DNA of 64,000 bases from Flavobacteriales bacterium (GCA_020635725.1 JACJZF010000008.1:1-64000); one strand, 5' to 3'; shown: positions 1 through 8,516, counted from the first letter of the stretch. A program made the numbers and translations. Notes: generated from the sequence alone by a model not told the origin.

Positions 1-109
1 GGTGCGTGGTCGATTGCGGCGTCCGGGTGTCCTGTGCGGAGAGCATGCCGCCCAAGAGGACGGTGAAGGCCAGCGCGGCGGCTGAACGATAAAATGAGAT
101 GGTGCGCAT
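1..109 (-). CDS. Exported protein, N-terminal fragment (partial)
   Basis: Only the first 36 codons are in the window; the gene runs off the left edge. The visible N terminus starts MRT, continues with a hydrophobic core (AAALAFTVLLGGML) and ends in SAQ-D, which is a Sec signal peptide with a likely type I cleavage site. The mature part begins with a Thr-rich stretch, but too little is visible to name a family. No Shine-Dalgarno sequence or clear -7 box precedes it. The product should be periplasmic, outer-membrane or secreted. Confidence 0.55.
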   Translation of the reverse strand, partial: MRTISFYRSAAALAFTVLLGGMLSAQDTRTPQSTTH

Positions 110-370
110 GATGGTGTTTTGGTTGGAAGCGGCGCAGATCGTACGCCGAGTTCGGGAATGCGCCGTTGTGCATGCCCGCTGTGCGGAAGGCGGCGCATCC
201 AGCGTGGAGCGTGTGCCCCGAAAAGCGGTGTGAGGACCCAGCGCGTGTTTGGATTCCCCAGCGAATTCACTTCTCAGCTCCTCTCGCGCAAGTGTGAACT
301 CACGCAAGTGATGGCGCGCGGATCATAAAGGGCCTTGCATGGTTGCTGCTGAGCAGCATCCATCGAACGC

Positions 371-393
371 GAAAAGCCCCGATTGCTCGGGGC
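371..393 (-). terminator. Rho-independent terminator of the YtxH-like gene
   Basis: A perfect 7-bp stem (GCCCCGA / TCGGGGC, loop of 4) is followed on the minus strand by TTTTC. It lies 22 bases beyond the stop of the minus-strand YtxH-like gene. Confidence 0.8.
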
Positions 394-414
394 CTCTGCG
401 TTGCGGTGATGGGC

Positions 415-645
415 TTACACCTTGCTGGCGGCATGGGCGGCGCCGTTGCGGGCGGCCGTCTTGGCGGTGTCGGCCAGGTCGCGGCCCTTGTTCACCAGGT
501 CGCCGAGTTCGCTGCGCAATTTCTTGCCTTGCTTCATCAGCTTGCTGCGGGTCTCCTTGCCGCTGGCGGGTGCGAGGAGGAGGGCGGCGGCGGCGCCCAC
601 GGCGGCTGCCGTGGCGATTGCGATGTAGGTGCTCTTGGTAGTCAT
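415..645 (-). CDS. YtxH-like small membrane protein
   Basis: A 76-residue protein with the YtxH layout. It has a short polar N terminus, one Ala-rich transmembrane helix (about residues 7-26) ending in the family-typical LLLAPASGKETR junction, and then a basic amphipathic helical tail (KLMKQGKKLRSELGDLV). Proteins of this family are small general-stress or envelope-associated proteins with no known enzymatic role. It is monocistronic, with its own terminator downstream. The ATG is the only start compatible with the helix. Confidence 0.85.
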   Translation of the reverse strand: MTTKSTYIAIATAAAVGAAAALLLAPASGKETRSKLMKQGKKLRSELGDLVNKGRDLADTAKTAARNGAAHAASKV

Positions 646-984
646 GATATGGAGGTTTACAGGTTAATGCCCGGTTAGATGCAAGCACGGTACCAGGCCG
701 ATGCGCGGCGCGGCTTCAACAGCGATTGATCAACGCGAGCAGCGGTGCACCCCCATCGGCCGGCATGGCTGCATTCCTTGTCGCACAAGGGATTCGTGCG
801 TTTCACTTCGATAACGAGAAGCTTGCATCACTTCCTTCACGCGCATGCCACGGCTCGCTGATGCGCGGCGGCTGTCGGGTATCCGCTTCCGCAGATCACG
901 GAACGCATTCCCCATGCGGATCGCGCAGGCGTGCGTGCAGACGTGCGGCACGGCGTTGCCTACCCAACAGCCAAAGCACGACCC
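646..984. other. Intergenic gap, nothing clear
   Basis: This 339-base gap separates the minus-strand YtxH-like gene from the next plus-strand gene and should hold both promoters. I see no convincing -7 box, hairpin or small gene in it. The long frames here have atypical composition and look like GC-driven shadows. Confidence 0.4.
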
Positions 985-1155
985 ATGAAATACGTGTACA
1001 TCCTCCTGCTCTGTGCTGCAGGCCTGCTCACGGCGGGCGTGGCTGCCGGCATCACCTATCCCATGCAGGCGCTCTTCGTGCTGCTCACCGCCGCTGCCTG
1101 CATCGTCATGATGAAAGGTGTGCTGGAGGGACTGCATCATCACGACCGTCAATAG
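985..1155 (+). CDS. Small two-helix membrane protein
   Basis: A 56-residue product made almost wholly of two hydrophobic helices (about residues 3-22 and 26-45), with a His-rich C terminus (GLHHHDRQ). The internal ATG at 985 was chosen because the longer frame adds an unlikely basic extension in front of the first helix. I do not recognise a family. It lies 47 bases upstream of the SRPBCC gene and may share its transcript. Confidence 0.5.
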   Translation: MKYVYILLLCAAGLLTAGVAAGITYPMQALFVLLTAAACIVMMKGVLEGLHHHDRQ

Positions 1156-1202
1156 ACCGCAACGACACGCTCACCCCCTCTCCTACCAACACCGCATTCA
1201 TC

Positions 1203-1628
1203 ATGGCCCAGGACCACCCCGCCGTTGCGCACACCGTGCTGCACTTCCCCATCGAACGCGTCTGGCACGCGCTCACCGATGCCGACGACCTCGCCCATTA
1301 CATGATGGGCGCGCAGGTGACCAGCGACTGGACCGAGGGCAGCCCCATCACGTGGGAAGGCGAGTTCAAGGGCAAGTCTTTCCGCGACACCGGCAAGGTG
1401 CTGGCCGCGAAGCCCCCCGAGCTGCTGCGCTACACGCACGGCAGCGGCGGTGATTCTTTGGAGCACGTGGTCACCATCGAGCTCAAAGAAGTGGGTGGCG
1501 TCACGCACCTGCGACTCACGCAGACGAACAATGCCACCGAAGAGGCCCGCGCCGACTCGGAGAAGAACTGGCAGGCCATGCTCGATGGGCTGAAGAAGTG
1601 GTTGGGCGAGGCGCCGGTGGCGGGTTGA
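1203..1628 (+). CDS. SRPBCC (AHSA1-like) domain protein
   Basis: A 141-residue cytoplasmic protein that fills one START/Bet v1-like fold. The family signature is an early beta strand followed by FPIERVWHALTD, then alternating strands with TWEGEFKGK and THLRLTQTNN, and a long C-terminal helix (KNWQAMLDGLKKWL). AHSA1/SRPBCC proteins bind hydrophobic ligands or act as Hsp90-activator homologues; no specific ligand can be read here. The ATG at 1203 matches the family start, and the 159 codons of open frame upstream do not look coding. Confidence 0.85.
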   Translation: MAQDHPAVAHTVLHFPIERVWHALTDADDLAHYMMGAQVTSDWTEGSPITWEGEFKGKSFRDTGKVLAAKPPELLRYTHGSGGDSLEHVVTIELKEVGGVTHLRLTQTNNATEEARADSEKNWQAMLDGLKKWLGEAPVAG

Positions 1629-1631
1629 GGG

Positions 1632-1880
1632 GTTGAGAGTTGGGGGCTTGAGGAGTTGAGAGTTGGGAGTTGTCAGTTGCTTGTTGTCAGTTGTCAGGGG
1701 TAATCGTGCGGGGCGGAAGCAGTCAAGTGCGAGAGGTGATGCGGAAGGGATGCGTCAGGGATGTGAGCAGTCTTGAACAGCTCCGTCACAAAACGGATAA
1801 CCAATCATCTCGCCCGCTCCTGACACCTGACAACCACCTCCCATCCCCCCCAGCCTGACAACTGAAAACTGACAACTAAC
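1632..1880. repeat. Paired heptamer-repeat arms (AGTTGTC family), copy 1
   Basis: The left arm (about 1632-1700) is built of degenerate copies of AGTTGTC and AGTTGGG. The right arm (about 1820-1880) carries the inverse heptamer (CTGACAACTGAAAACTGACA). The roughly 120 bases between them are not obviously repeated. The arrangement recurs at 46043-46386 and 48450-48815, and in miniature inside the cyclase gene. Confidence 0.75.
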
Positions 1881-1911
1881 CCCCAGGCACCATGCTTGCA
1901 GACCAGAGAAC

Positions 1912-2049
1912 ATGCATGAATCAGAACGGAAGCCGGAACGGAAGCCGGAACGGAAGTACAGCATCAGCTGGGTGATCTACCTGATCATGATCGCCGGCAT
2001 CGGCGCGCTAGGTTGGTTCCTGTGGACCTGGTTGCTGCTGGAGAGCTGA
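1912..2049 (+). CDS. Small single-span membrane protein with ERKP repeat
   Basis: A 45-residue frame starting at an ATG at 1912. It encodes a hydrophilic head with a tandem repeat (ERKPERKPERK), one hydrophobic helix (WVIYLIMIAGIGALGWFLW) and a short tail. The head is encoded by a 12-base tandem repeat at 1924-1956. The positive-inside rule places the Lys/Arg head in the cytoplasm. No family is recognised. It ends 17 bases before the convergent copper-protein gene. The clean helix after the basic head makes it plausibly real, but it is small. Confidence 0.45.
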   Translation: MHESERKPERKPERKYSISWVIYLIMIAGIGALGWFLWTWLLLES

Positions 2050-2066
2050 CCACGCGGTGCTCGTGT

Positions 2067-2396
2067 TCAGGCAAGATGGTCCGCGCACGCCTTGCGGCAT
2101 TGGCGGCACACCTCCGCGCAGCGTTGGCAGTGGTCGTGCTGGTGCTTGGCGCATTCCTCCTCGCAGGCCTGGCAGATGGCGATGCACAGGCGGAGCGCCG
2201 CTTGCTTGTGCGCGGAATCGCGTGCGAGATAGCGCGCGGTGAGCGTGCAGATGTCGGCGCAATCGCGGTCGAGGCGGATGCAGTCGGCCATCATCGCGGG
2301 GTCCTTCTCGTTGAGGCAGCGGTCCGCGCAATGCTCGCAGGCGGTGATGCATTTGATGAGATGCTGCAAGAGCGCGTTGGTCTGTTGGTCTTTCAT
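2067..2396 (-). CDS. Four-helix bundle copper-storage protein (Csp/DUF326 family)
   Basis: A 109-residue protein with 16 cysteines spaced along amphipathic helices in CxxxC, CxxC and CxxxxC patterns (for example CITACEHCADRC and CQRCAEVCRQC). This is the signature of the Csp family, whose four-helix bundles bind many Cu(I) ions inside a Cys-lined core. There is no signal peptide, so it resembles the cytosolic Csp3 type. Start at MKDQQ (2396): the longer frame upstream lacks family similarity, and a -7-like box sits 3 bases before this ATG. The role inferred is copper storage or detoxification. Confidence 0.9.
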   Translation of the reverse strand: MKDQQTNALLQHLIKCITACEHCADRCLNEKDPAMMADCIRLDRDCADICTLTARYLARDSAHKQAALRLCIAICQACEEECAKHQHDHCQRCAEVCRQCRKACADHLA

Positions 2397-2399
2397 GGT

Positions 2400-2407
2400 C
2401 AAGGGTA
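2400..2407 (-). promoter_or_regulatory. -7-like box of the Csp gene, possibly leaderless
   Basis: TACCCTTG on the minus strand (consensus TAnnTTTG, one mismatch) ends 3 bases before the ATG at 2396. Transcription would start at or near the start codon. No -33 element is evident. Confidence 0.4.
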
Positions 2408-2470
2408 TTGATGCGCACAGACCGCCACATCCGCGCCAAGCGCTGGCAGGTGCTTTGCGACCCCTTCCGC

Positions 2471-2938
2471 ATGAACCGTTATCTCCCACTCCTGCTCTGC
2501 TCACTGCTCGCCGCACCCGCCCTGTGCCAGGAGCGCGCGCCTACGATCAATTCCGGAACCGACTCGAAGAACAGCCGCTTGAACCACCCGGAGCGCGCCA
2601 CACGGCCGCAAGGCAGCGCGCCGATGGCCGGCAATCCGAGCACCCGGCCAGACGGGTACATGGCGGTGCCCGACACGGCCTTCGCTTACATCCTGCTGGA
2701 TCGCTCACAGGCCGCGCGCATCGAGGACATGAACGAACGCTACGCCGATGAGCTGCGTCAGGTGGGCACAATCGACCCCACGAACACCGCATATCGGGAC
2801 CTTTGGCAACGGCGCCGCGCCGAGGTGCAGGCCATCCTGACGCCGGTGCAATTCGAGCGCTGGGAGGAATTGAACGCCGGGCATCTGGACGCCGGGCTGG
2901 TGATCCCGGAACCCGTGCGCGATGATCGGGCGAAGTGA
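2471..2938 (+). CDS. Periplasmic protein of unknown function, Spy-like C terminus
   Basis: A 155-residue product with a signal peptide (MNRYLPLLLCSLLAAPALC) and a Pro/Arg/Asn-rich linker. The helical C-terminal half contains a segment reminiscent of the LTxxQ repeat of Spy/CpxP-type proteins (EVQAILTPVQFERWEEL). A clearer member of that group lies at 63320-63712. The ATG at 2471 was chosen because it directly precedes the signal peptide. The head-to-head neighbour is the Csp gene. The Spy-like link rests on one short motif. Confidence 0.65.
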   Translation: MNRYLPLLLCSLLAAPALCQERAPTINSGTDSKNSRLNHPERATRPQGSAPMAGNPSTRPDGYMAVPDTAFAYILLDRSQAARIEDMNERYADELRQVGTIDPTNTAYRDLWQRRRAEVQAILTPVQFERWEELNAGHLDAGLVIPEPVRDDRAK

Positions 2939-2972
2939 TCGCGAGCAGGCGCGCTTCTTGCGGCCTTCGCGC

Positions 2973-3506
2973 ATGCGCTCGTTCACTACCTCCTCCATCC
3001 GACGCAAGCTCTCCTTCTGCTGGTGCGTCATGCTCATCACAACCTTGCACACCACGGCGATGGCCCAGCTCGAGCCCTCGCTCTCGGGTTGCGATTGCCC
3101 CACGGTGCGCGTGGATGACGAGTGGTGCGCGGCAGCACTCGTCTTCGAGGGCGTGCCCTATGCTGCCGACACCACCTTCGCGCACGCCGATATCCCGCCC
3201 GATGGCCGCGACGTGCTCCGCTACGTACAGGTGCGCTTCACCGTGGACCGCGTGCTGAAGGGTGATGCGCCGAAGGACGTGGTCATCCGCACCGCCACGC
3301 ACCGCGACAACTGCGCCTACCGTTTCATCATGGGGCAGCGGTACATGGTGTTCGCCCATACCGATGAGGGCGCCTTGGAAACGGATCAGTGCTCGCATAC
3401 CCGCGCGCTGGACACCATCAGCCCGGAATACCGTGACAGCCTGCGTTACGTGGAGCGCGGTCATCGGTGGGTGGAAGGCAAGCCGGTGCAGCGACCCTGC
3501 CCGTAA
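2973..3506 (+). CDS. TIMP/NTR-like secreted protein
   Basis: A 177-residue protein with a signal peptide ending around TTAMAQ, followed by the CxC start typical of bacterial tissue-inhibitor-of-metalloproteinase-like (netrin-fold) domains (GCDCPT). Further family features are an ALVFEG strand, VRFTVDRVLKGD, a conserved Cys (DNCAYRF), GQRYMVFAH and a late Cys (TDQCSHTRAL). The NTR fold needs the N-terminal Cys to be free after processing; here a few residues precede it. Metalloprotease inhibition is inferred only from the family. It starts 34 bases after the preceding gene, probably on the same transcript. Confidence 0.75.
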   Translation: MRSFTTSSIRRKLSFCWCVMLITTLHTTAMAQLEPSLSGCDCPTVRVDDEWCAAALVFEGVPYAADTTFAHADIPPDGRDVLRYVQVRFTVDRVLKGDAPKDVVIRTATHRDNCAYRFIMGQRYMVFAHTDEGALETDQCSHTRALDTISPEYRDSLRYVERGHRWVEGKPVQRPCP

Positions 3507-3513
3507 GCGCTGT

Positions 3514-3696
3514 TCAGGGCGCTATCTCGTGCACATCCTCATAGATTGGTGTCGGAGCCGGCGCGCGCTCGTTGTCCTCCCGACCGCTCAGCACCCAATA
3601 CGAGGCGGCGGCGATCAAGAAGAGGAGGATGGCGAGCGCGGTCCAGGAGAGCCGGCGTTGACGCGTAGGTGAGTGGGGGTCGTTGGAGTAGTTCAC
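3514..3696 (-). CDS. Small membrane-anchored protein, start uncertain
   Basis: About 60 residues if the GTG at 3696 is the start; the open frame continues to 3846 without a convincing ATG. The visible product has a polar basic head (PTRQRRL), one transmembrane helix (WTALAILLFLIAAASYWVL) and a short acidic, Pro-rich tail. No family is recognised. The stop lies 7 bases from the convergent TIMP-like gene. Confidence 0.4.
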   Translation of the reverse strand: MNYSNDPHSPTRQRRLSWTALAILLFLIAAASYWVLSGREDNERAPAPTPIYEDVHEIAP

Positions 3697-3876
3697 CCCA
3701 ACGAACAGGCAAGCTTCATACCTGACGCCATCGCGCGACCGTCTGCCTGAAGCTGCACGCACCCCACTCCGCTCAAGGCGAGCACAGCCGTGCATACCGT
3801 TGATCGCATCTGATGCAACGACTCCCCCGCAACAGCCCGAGCACACAGAGGCCGGATGCGGATAAGCGCCCTTCCC

Positions 3877-3884
3877 TACTTTCC
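3877..3884 (+). promoter_or_regulatory. -7-like box 4 bases before the sensor kinase ATG
   Basis: TACTTTCC ends exactly 4 bases before the ATG at 3889, the same spacing as at 14472, 19219 and 23375. It has two mismatches to TAnnTTTG, so the call rests mainly on the recurring spacing. It supports 3889 over the upstream in-frame ATG at 3856. Confidence 0.35.
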
Positions 3885-3888
3885 CGGC

Positions 3889-6800
3889 ATGAAGCGGGCG
3901 TGGAGCGCGATGGGTCTGCTGCTAAGCGTGCATGCGCTGCATGCCCAGCCCTTCTTCTTCGAGCACATCACGGACAGCGATGGTCTTCCGAATCGCGAAG
4001 TGCTCGCCTTGCTGGAGGACCGTGACGGCCATATCTGGGCAGGCACCGGCGATGGACTGGCACGGCTGGAGGGAACGCGCATCCGTGTTTTCCACCACGA
4101 CCACGGCGACAGCACCAGCTTGGCGCACGACCAGGTGAACGCCTTGGCGCAGGACGATAATGGCACCCTGTGGTGCGCCACCATGAGCGGGCTCGCGCGC
4201 TTCGACCCGCGCAGCGGAACCTTCCGCAATTCGCGCATCGTGGCATCGGGCGCCATGGTCCATCAAGCGAACCGCATGCGGCAGCTCGTGGCCGTGGGCG
4301 ACAGCCTGCTGTGGATCGTCACGGAAGCAGGACTCTACCGCTATGCGATCGCCGATGGGCGTTTCCGAACGGCACAAGGACTCGCACCCGGCAACGGTCC
4401 GGCCGGCTTCATCGAGGCAGGTCATGCGCTGTGCTGGGATGCGCGACGCCAGACGCTGTGGGCCGGCACGCGACAGGGCCTGGCCTCGTGGGATGCGCGC
4501 ACCGACCGCTGGACCGACCATCGCAACAGCACCGCCGTCCCATGGAACGACCGATCGGCGACGGATGCACCGGTGGTGCGCGGCGATTCGCTCTGGTTCC
4601 TGCGCAACAAGCCGTACACGCTCTTCGCCTTCGACCTTGAACGGCGGACGCTGCACGCGCAAGCCGACCTCGAGGCGGGCGCGAACCTCTTCACCCTGCG
4701 CTGCCAGGCCTTCGACCAGGAAGGACGCCATTGGCTCAGCACGTGGACACACCGTCTCTTTCAGCGCGCTGGCACGGCACCTTGGATGGAACAGCGCGCC
4801 GATGCGGAACGGCCGGGCAGCATCGCATCAAGCAACGTGGCCGATGTGCTGATCACGCGTGCGGGCGAGCGCTGGTTCGCGACCGATGCGGGCATCGCAC
4901 TCGTGCGCGAGGGTGCCCAGGCCACCACCCCGCTGCCCGTGGATCTGTCACCACGGACCATCAGCTCGCTCCTGGCCATCGGCACCGACACACTGCTCAT
5001 CGGCACGCACGGCGGCGGCATCCATGTGCTCGACCGACGAACAGGAGCGCTGCGCTCGTACCTGCTGCGCATCGCCGATGAGCCGAAGGGCGCGCTGGAG
5101 CAGGCCAATTCCATCCACGCGTTCCTCGCGATGGGTCATGGCGACTACCTCGTTTGCACCGGGCGTGGCCTGGCTGAGTTCAATCCGGCAACGGGCCGGT
5201 TCGTGGCGAACACCACCCTAGCGGCCCGCCTCCCGCGCCTGGACGAACGCTTCTTCACCACCGCCTGGCGCGATGATGATGCGCTGTGGCTCGGCACCTG
5301 GCGCTCGGGCCTCTGGCGCTGCGGCGCGAACGGCCCCTGCGAGCGCGTCGATACCACGGAGGGCCCTTGGGGCCGCTTGCCGGGGCGCATGATCCTGTGC
5401 GCACTGACCGACCGCAACGGCAGGCCGTGGGTGGGATTGAACAACGGAGGAGGGCTCGCCTGCGCGGTGGCAGGTCGCTTCGGCGCGATCACCGATGCAC
5501 GCGGCGCGAACCTCGGCGGTGTGGTGCGCTGCCTCGCAGAGGATGAGCAAGGCCGAATCTGGTGCGGCACGCATGAGCAAGGCATCGTGGTGCATGACCC
5601 GCGCGATGGGAGCGCGCGCTACTTCACGCGCAAACAAGGTCTGCCCGGAACGCGCATCCTGTCCATGCGCTTCGCGCCCGACGGCACCCTGTGGGCCGCC
5701 ACCACGCAGGGCATCGCCAGCCTTCCCCCCGCCGCATCGGCGTTCCGGCCCTTCGCGCTCCCTGGCGATCTCGCAGCGCAGGCGATCACCAGCATCCTCG
5801 AAGTGCTCCCGGACGGCAGGCTAGTGATCGGCATCGGCGGTCGTTTGCTCGTGCATGACCCGCGCGCCGCATCCGCGCCTGTGCCGCCGCTTGCCTTGTT
5901 CACGGGTTACCGCGTGAATGACCTGCAACGCCTGGGCGCGCCGCCGGCCTTGGAGCTGAGCCCAGCGCGCAAGACGCTCAGCCTCGAGCTCGGCACAGCG
6001 GGGCACGGAGCTCACGCGCCCTTCTTCCGGTATCGCCTTTCCGCCACGGACACCGCGTGGAACATGATCGGCACCAACGCCCGCATCGATCTATTCGACC
6101 TGGCGCGTGGCGATCACCTGATCCAGGTAGCGGCCAGCGCCGATGGCGTGCATTGGAGCACCTCCTACGCCGAGGCCATGGTGACCGTGCTTCCGCCCTT
6201 CTATGCCACCTGGTGGTTCCGTGCCCTTGCTGCGCTGGTTGTTGCCACGCTGGTGATCCTCGGCTTCCGGCTCTACCTGGGCGCGCGCCTGCGTCGGCAA
6301 CGCGAAGCCTTCGAGCGCGAGCAGGCCGTGCTGAGCGAGCGCATGCGCATCGCCGGCGACATGCACGACGACCTGGGCGCGGGATTGAGCGCGTTGAAGC
6401 TGCGCAGCGAGATGGCGCTGCGCGTGGAGCGTGACCCCGAGCGGCGCGAGCAGCTCGGCTCCCTGGCGCGCACGGCGGGCGAGCTCATCGGCAGCATGCG
6501 GCAGATCATCTGGACGATGAACACCGACCAGAGCAGCATCGCCGACCTGGCCGCCTACACCACCAACTACGCGCGCGGCTATTGCGCTGAGCATGGCCTC
6601 ACGGCCACGATCGAGCTGCCTGCCTCATGGCCGGACATCGCCCTCAGCGCGGAGCAGCGCCGCAACCTCTTCCTGGTGGTGAAGGAAGGATTGCACAACG
6701 TGGTGAAGCACGCCAATGCCCGCGCGGTGCGGTTCGCCATGCGCATGCACGACGGCTCTTTGGTGATGGAGCTGGAGGACGATGGCATCGGCCTGCCCGC

Positions 6801-6987
6801 GCATGCGCACGAGAGCGTGGGCAATGGATTGCGCAACATGCACAAGCGCATCGGCGCATTGGGCGGTACCTGGGAAACCGTGTCGGCGGGCCGCGGTGCC
6901 TGCTTCCGTTTCCGCATGCCGCTGGGCGATGCTAACCAAGGTTCTATGCGCGCGCAAGCCGCCGCGCAGCAACTTCGCCGCTCATGA
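3889..6987 (+). CDS. Two-component sensor histidine kinase with Reg_prop beta-propeller sensor
   Basis: A 1032-residue inner-membrane kinase. Domains in order: signal peptide (MKRAWSAMGLLLSVHALHAQ); a large periplasmic region of Reg_prop blades (about residues 22-690, recurring GHIWAGTGDGLARL, GTLWCATMSGLARF, GRIWCGTHEQGI and similar); a Y_Y_Y-like domain (about 695-765); one transmembrane helix (about 774-800); a HisKA_3 dimerisation domain with phospho-acceptor His826 in DMHDDLGAGL; and a HATPase domain with N-box NVVKHANA and G-box DDGIGL. It overlaps the response-regulator gene by 4 bases. The architecture matches NarX/DesK-like kinases that in Bacteroidota often sense carbohydrate or surface signals. 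The ligand is unknown. Confidence 0.93.
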   Translation: MKRAWSAMGLLLSVHALHAQPFFFEHITDSDGLPNREVLALLEDRDGHIWAGTGDGLARLEGTRIRVFHHDHGDSTSLAHDQVNALAQDDNGTLWCATMSGLARFDPRSGTFRNSRIVASGAMVHQANRMRQLVAVGDSLLWIVTEAGLYRYAIADGRFRTAQGLAPGNGPAGFIEAGHALCWDARRQTLWAGTRQGLASWDARTDRWTDHRNSTAVPWNDRSATDAPVVRGDSLWFLRNKPYTLFAFDLERRTLHAQADLEAGANLFTLRCQAFDQEGRHWLSTWTHRLFQRAGTAPWMEQRADAERPGSIASSNVADVLITRAGERWFATDAGIALVREGAQATTPLPVDLSPRTISSLLAIGTDTLLIGTHGGGIHVLDRRTGALRSYLLRIADEPKGALEQANSIHAFLAMGHGDYLVCTGRGLAEFNPATGRFVANTTLAARLPRLDERFFTTAWRDDDALWLGTWRSGLWRCGANGPCERVDTTEGPWGRLPGRMILCALTDRNGRPWVGLNNGGGLACAVAGRFGAITDARGANLGGVVRCLAEDEQGRIWCGTHEQGIVVHDPRDGSARYFTRKQGLPGTRILSMRFAPDGTLWAATTQGIASLPPAASAFRPFALPGDLAAQAITSILEVLPDGRLVIGIGGRLLVHDPRAASAPVPPLALFTGYRVNDLQRLGAPPALELSPARKTLSLELGTAGHGAHAPFFRYRLSATDTAWNMIGTNARIDLFDLARGDHLIQVAASADGVHWSTSYAEAMVTVLPPFYATWWFRALAALVVATLVILGFRLYLGARLRRQREAFEREQAVLSERMRIAGDMHDDLGAGLSALKLRSEMALRVERDPERREQLGSLARTAGELIGSMRQIIWTMNTDQSSIADLAAYTTNYARGYCAEHGLTATIELPASWPDIALSAEQRRNLFLVVKEGLHNVVKHANARAVRFAMRMHDGSLVMELEDDGIGLPAHAHESVGNGLRNMHKRIGALGGTWETVSAGRGACFRFRMPLGDANQGSMRAQAAAQQLRRS

Positions 6988-7619
6988 GCAGCACCGGCAT
7001 ACGCGTGAGCATCGTGGAGGATGATGGCATCATCCGCGAGACCCTCCGCTCGCTCTTCAGCTTCGAGGAGGGCCTCTCGCTCTTCACCGTGCATAGCACC
7101 GCCGAAGATGCGCTGCTGCGGCTGAACGATGCCTGTCCGGATGTGATGATCATGGACATCAACCTGCCCGGCGCGAGCGGCATCGATTGCGTGCGGCAGA
7201 TGAGCCAGCGCTGCACCGGCGCGCAATTCCTCATGTACACCGTGCACGACGACGACCACCGCGTGTTCGAGGCGCTGAAGGCCGGCGCCAACGGCTACAT
7301 CCTGAAGAGCAGCACACCCGACCAGATCATCGACGCGGTGAAGGAGCTGCACGCGGGCGGCAGTCCCATGAGCGCGCATGTGGCGCGGCGCGTGGTGGCG
7401 CACCTGCGGCCGCAGGCGGGGCGCCAACTCGCCGAGGCGCACCTCACCGAACGCGAGCAGCAGGTGCTGGCGCTCCTGGCCGAGGGCCTGCTGTACAAGG
7501 AGATCAGCGATAAGCTCGGCATCACGGTGGGCACCATCAAGCAGCACATCCACCGCATGTACGAGAAGCTGCACGTGCAGAACCGCACCGAAGCGGTGAA
7601 CCGCTATTTCGGGCGGTGA
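6984..7619 (+). CDS. LuxR/NarL-family response regulator
   Basis: A 211-residue protein. The receiver domain (residues 6-120) has the acidic pair E12-D13-D14, phospho-acceptor Asp58 (MIMDINLPG), Thr86 and Lys108 (YILKSS). A C-terminal LuxR helix-turn-helix (about 148-208) contains LTEREQQVLALLAEGL and ITVGTIKQHIHRMYEKL. The start codon overlaps the kinase stop (ATGA), so the two proteins are co-translated and form a cognate pair. Its target promoters cannot be read from this window. Confidence 0.95.
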   Translation: MSSTGIRVSIVEDDGIIRETLRSLFSFEEGLSLFTVHSTAEDALLRLNDACPDVMIMDINLPGASGIDCVRQMSQRCTGAQFLMYTVHDDDHRVFEALKAGANGYILKSSTPDQIIDAVKELHAGGSPMSAHVARRVVAHLRPQAGRQLAEAHLTEREQQVLALLAEGLLYKEISDKLGITVGTIKQHIHRMYEKLHVQNRTEAVNRYFGR

Positions 7620-7862
7620 CCGCGGCCCTTCGCGCGCGCTTGCATCCCAGATTGATCCGCAACACCCGCGACCACGCTCCGAAGCCCGCGGTGAATGGCG
7701 TGGAATGAGCGGTCTCCGGGACTCATGGGCAGAGGGATTGGCGATGGTTGGATCGGAGCACCGCGCATCACGGAAAGTAAACACGTTCACGGGCGCGCCT
7801 TAGGTGATGCGCATCACGCTTCTCGCGCAGGATGCGGGGGAACTTCACGGTGTCATCAATCC

Positions 7863-8495
7863 ATGCAAGCCATGAACACCTGGAAGACCTTGAAACTCGG
7901 AACCCTCGGCATCATCATCCTTTCAGCTGCCTTGGGCGCATGCAAGAAAGAGGAGAACGACTCACCGGCCGCGTCGGTGCCGCTCACCGAGGATGAGAAG
8001 AGCGACCTGCTCTTCATGCTCGAGGAGGAGAAGCTCGCGCGTGACACCTACATCGCCATGGAAGCGGCGTGGTCCACGACCCAGTTCGCGAACATCAAGA
8101 ACAGCGAGCAGACGCACATGAACCGCATCGCCGACCTGCTGCAGGCGAACAATGTCCCCTACCTCATCCTGCCTGAGGGGCAATTCGCCAACCCAGCGCT
8201 GCAGGACCTCTACGACCAGTTCATGCTCGACGGTGCAGTGAGCGAGGCGAACGCGCTGCGCATCGGCGCCACCATCGAGGACCTCGACATCGTGGACCTG
8301 CAGGAGCGCATGGATGCCACGGCCAACGCGAGCATCGACATGGTGTACAGCAACCTGCAATGCGGCTCGCGCAACCACCTCCGCTCCTACGTAGGCGCCA
8401 TCGCCGCGGCTGGCGGGAGCTATGCGCCGCAATTCCTCAGCCAAGCGGAATACGACGCGATCCTGAGCGGCGACCACGAGAACTGCGGGCAATAG
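7863..8495 (+). CDS. DUF2202 ferritin-like lipoprotein
   Basis: A 210-residue product (207 if translation starts at the second ATG, 7872). It has a lipoprotein signal ending in LGAC-KKEE (lipobox Cys27 from the first ATG). An all-helical domain follows, with the DUF2202 hallmark motifs FMLEEEKLARDTYIAM, SEQTHMNRI and LQCGSRNHLRSYV. DUF2202 has a ferritin-like four-helix fold with conserved Glu/His that could bind a di-iron centre; enzymatic activity is not established. It is monocistronic, flanked by a 243-base gap upstream and a strong terminator downstream. Confidence 0.88.
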   Translation: MQAMNTWKTLKLGTLGIIILSAALGACKKEENDSPAASVPLTEDEKSDLLFMLEEEKLARDTYIAMEAAWSTTQFANIKNSEQTHMNRIADLLQANNVPYLILPEGQFANPALQDLYDQFMLDGAVSEANALRIGATIEDLDIVDLQERMDATANASIDMVYSNLQCGSRNHLRSYVGAIAAAGGSYAPQFLSQAEYDAILSGDHENCGQ

Positions 8496-8516
8496 CTCAT
8501 TGAACCTGAACAGGCG

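Noticed and set aside
1632..1880. CRISPR array
   Set aside because: Units are only 7 bases, directly abutting, and inverted between arms; there are no regular spacers and no cas genes.
2397..2516. N-terminal extension of the Csp gene (149-residue version)
   Set aside because: The 40 extra residues are Arg/Gly-rich, have no match to the family, and overlap the divergent gene; a -7-like box precedes the shorter start.
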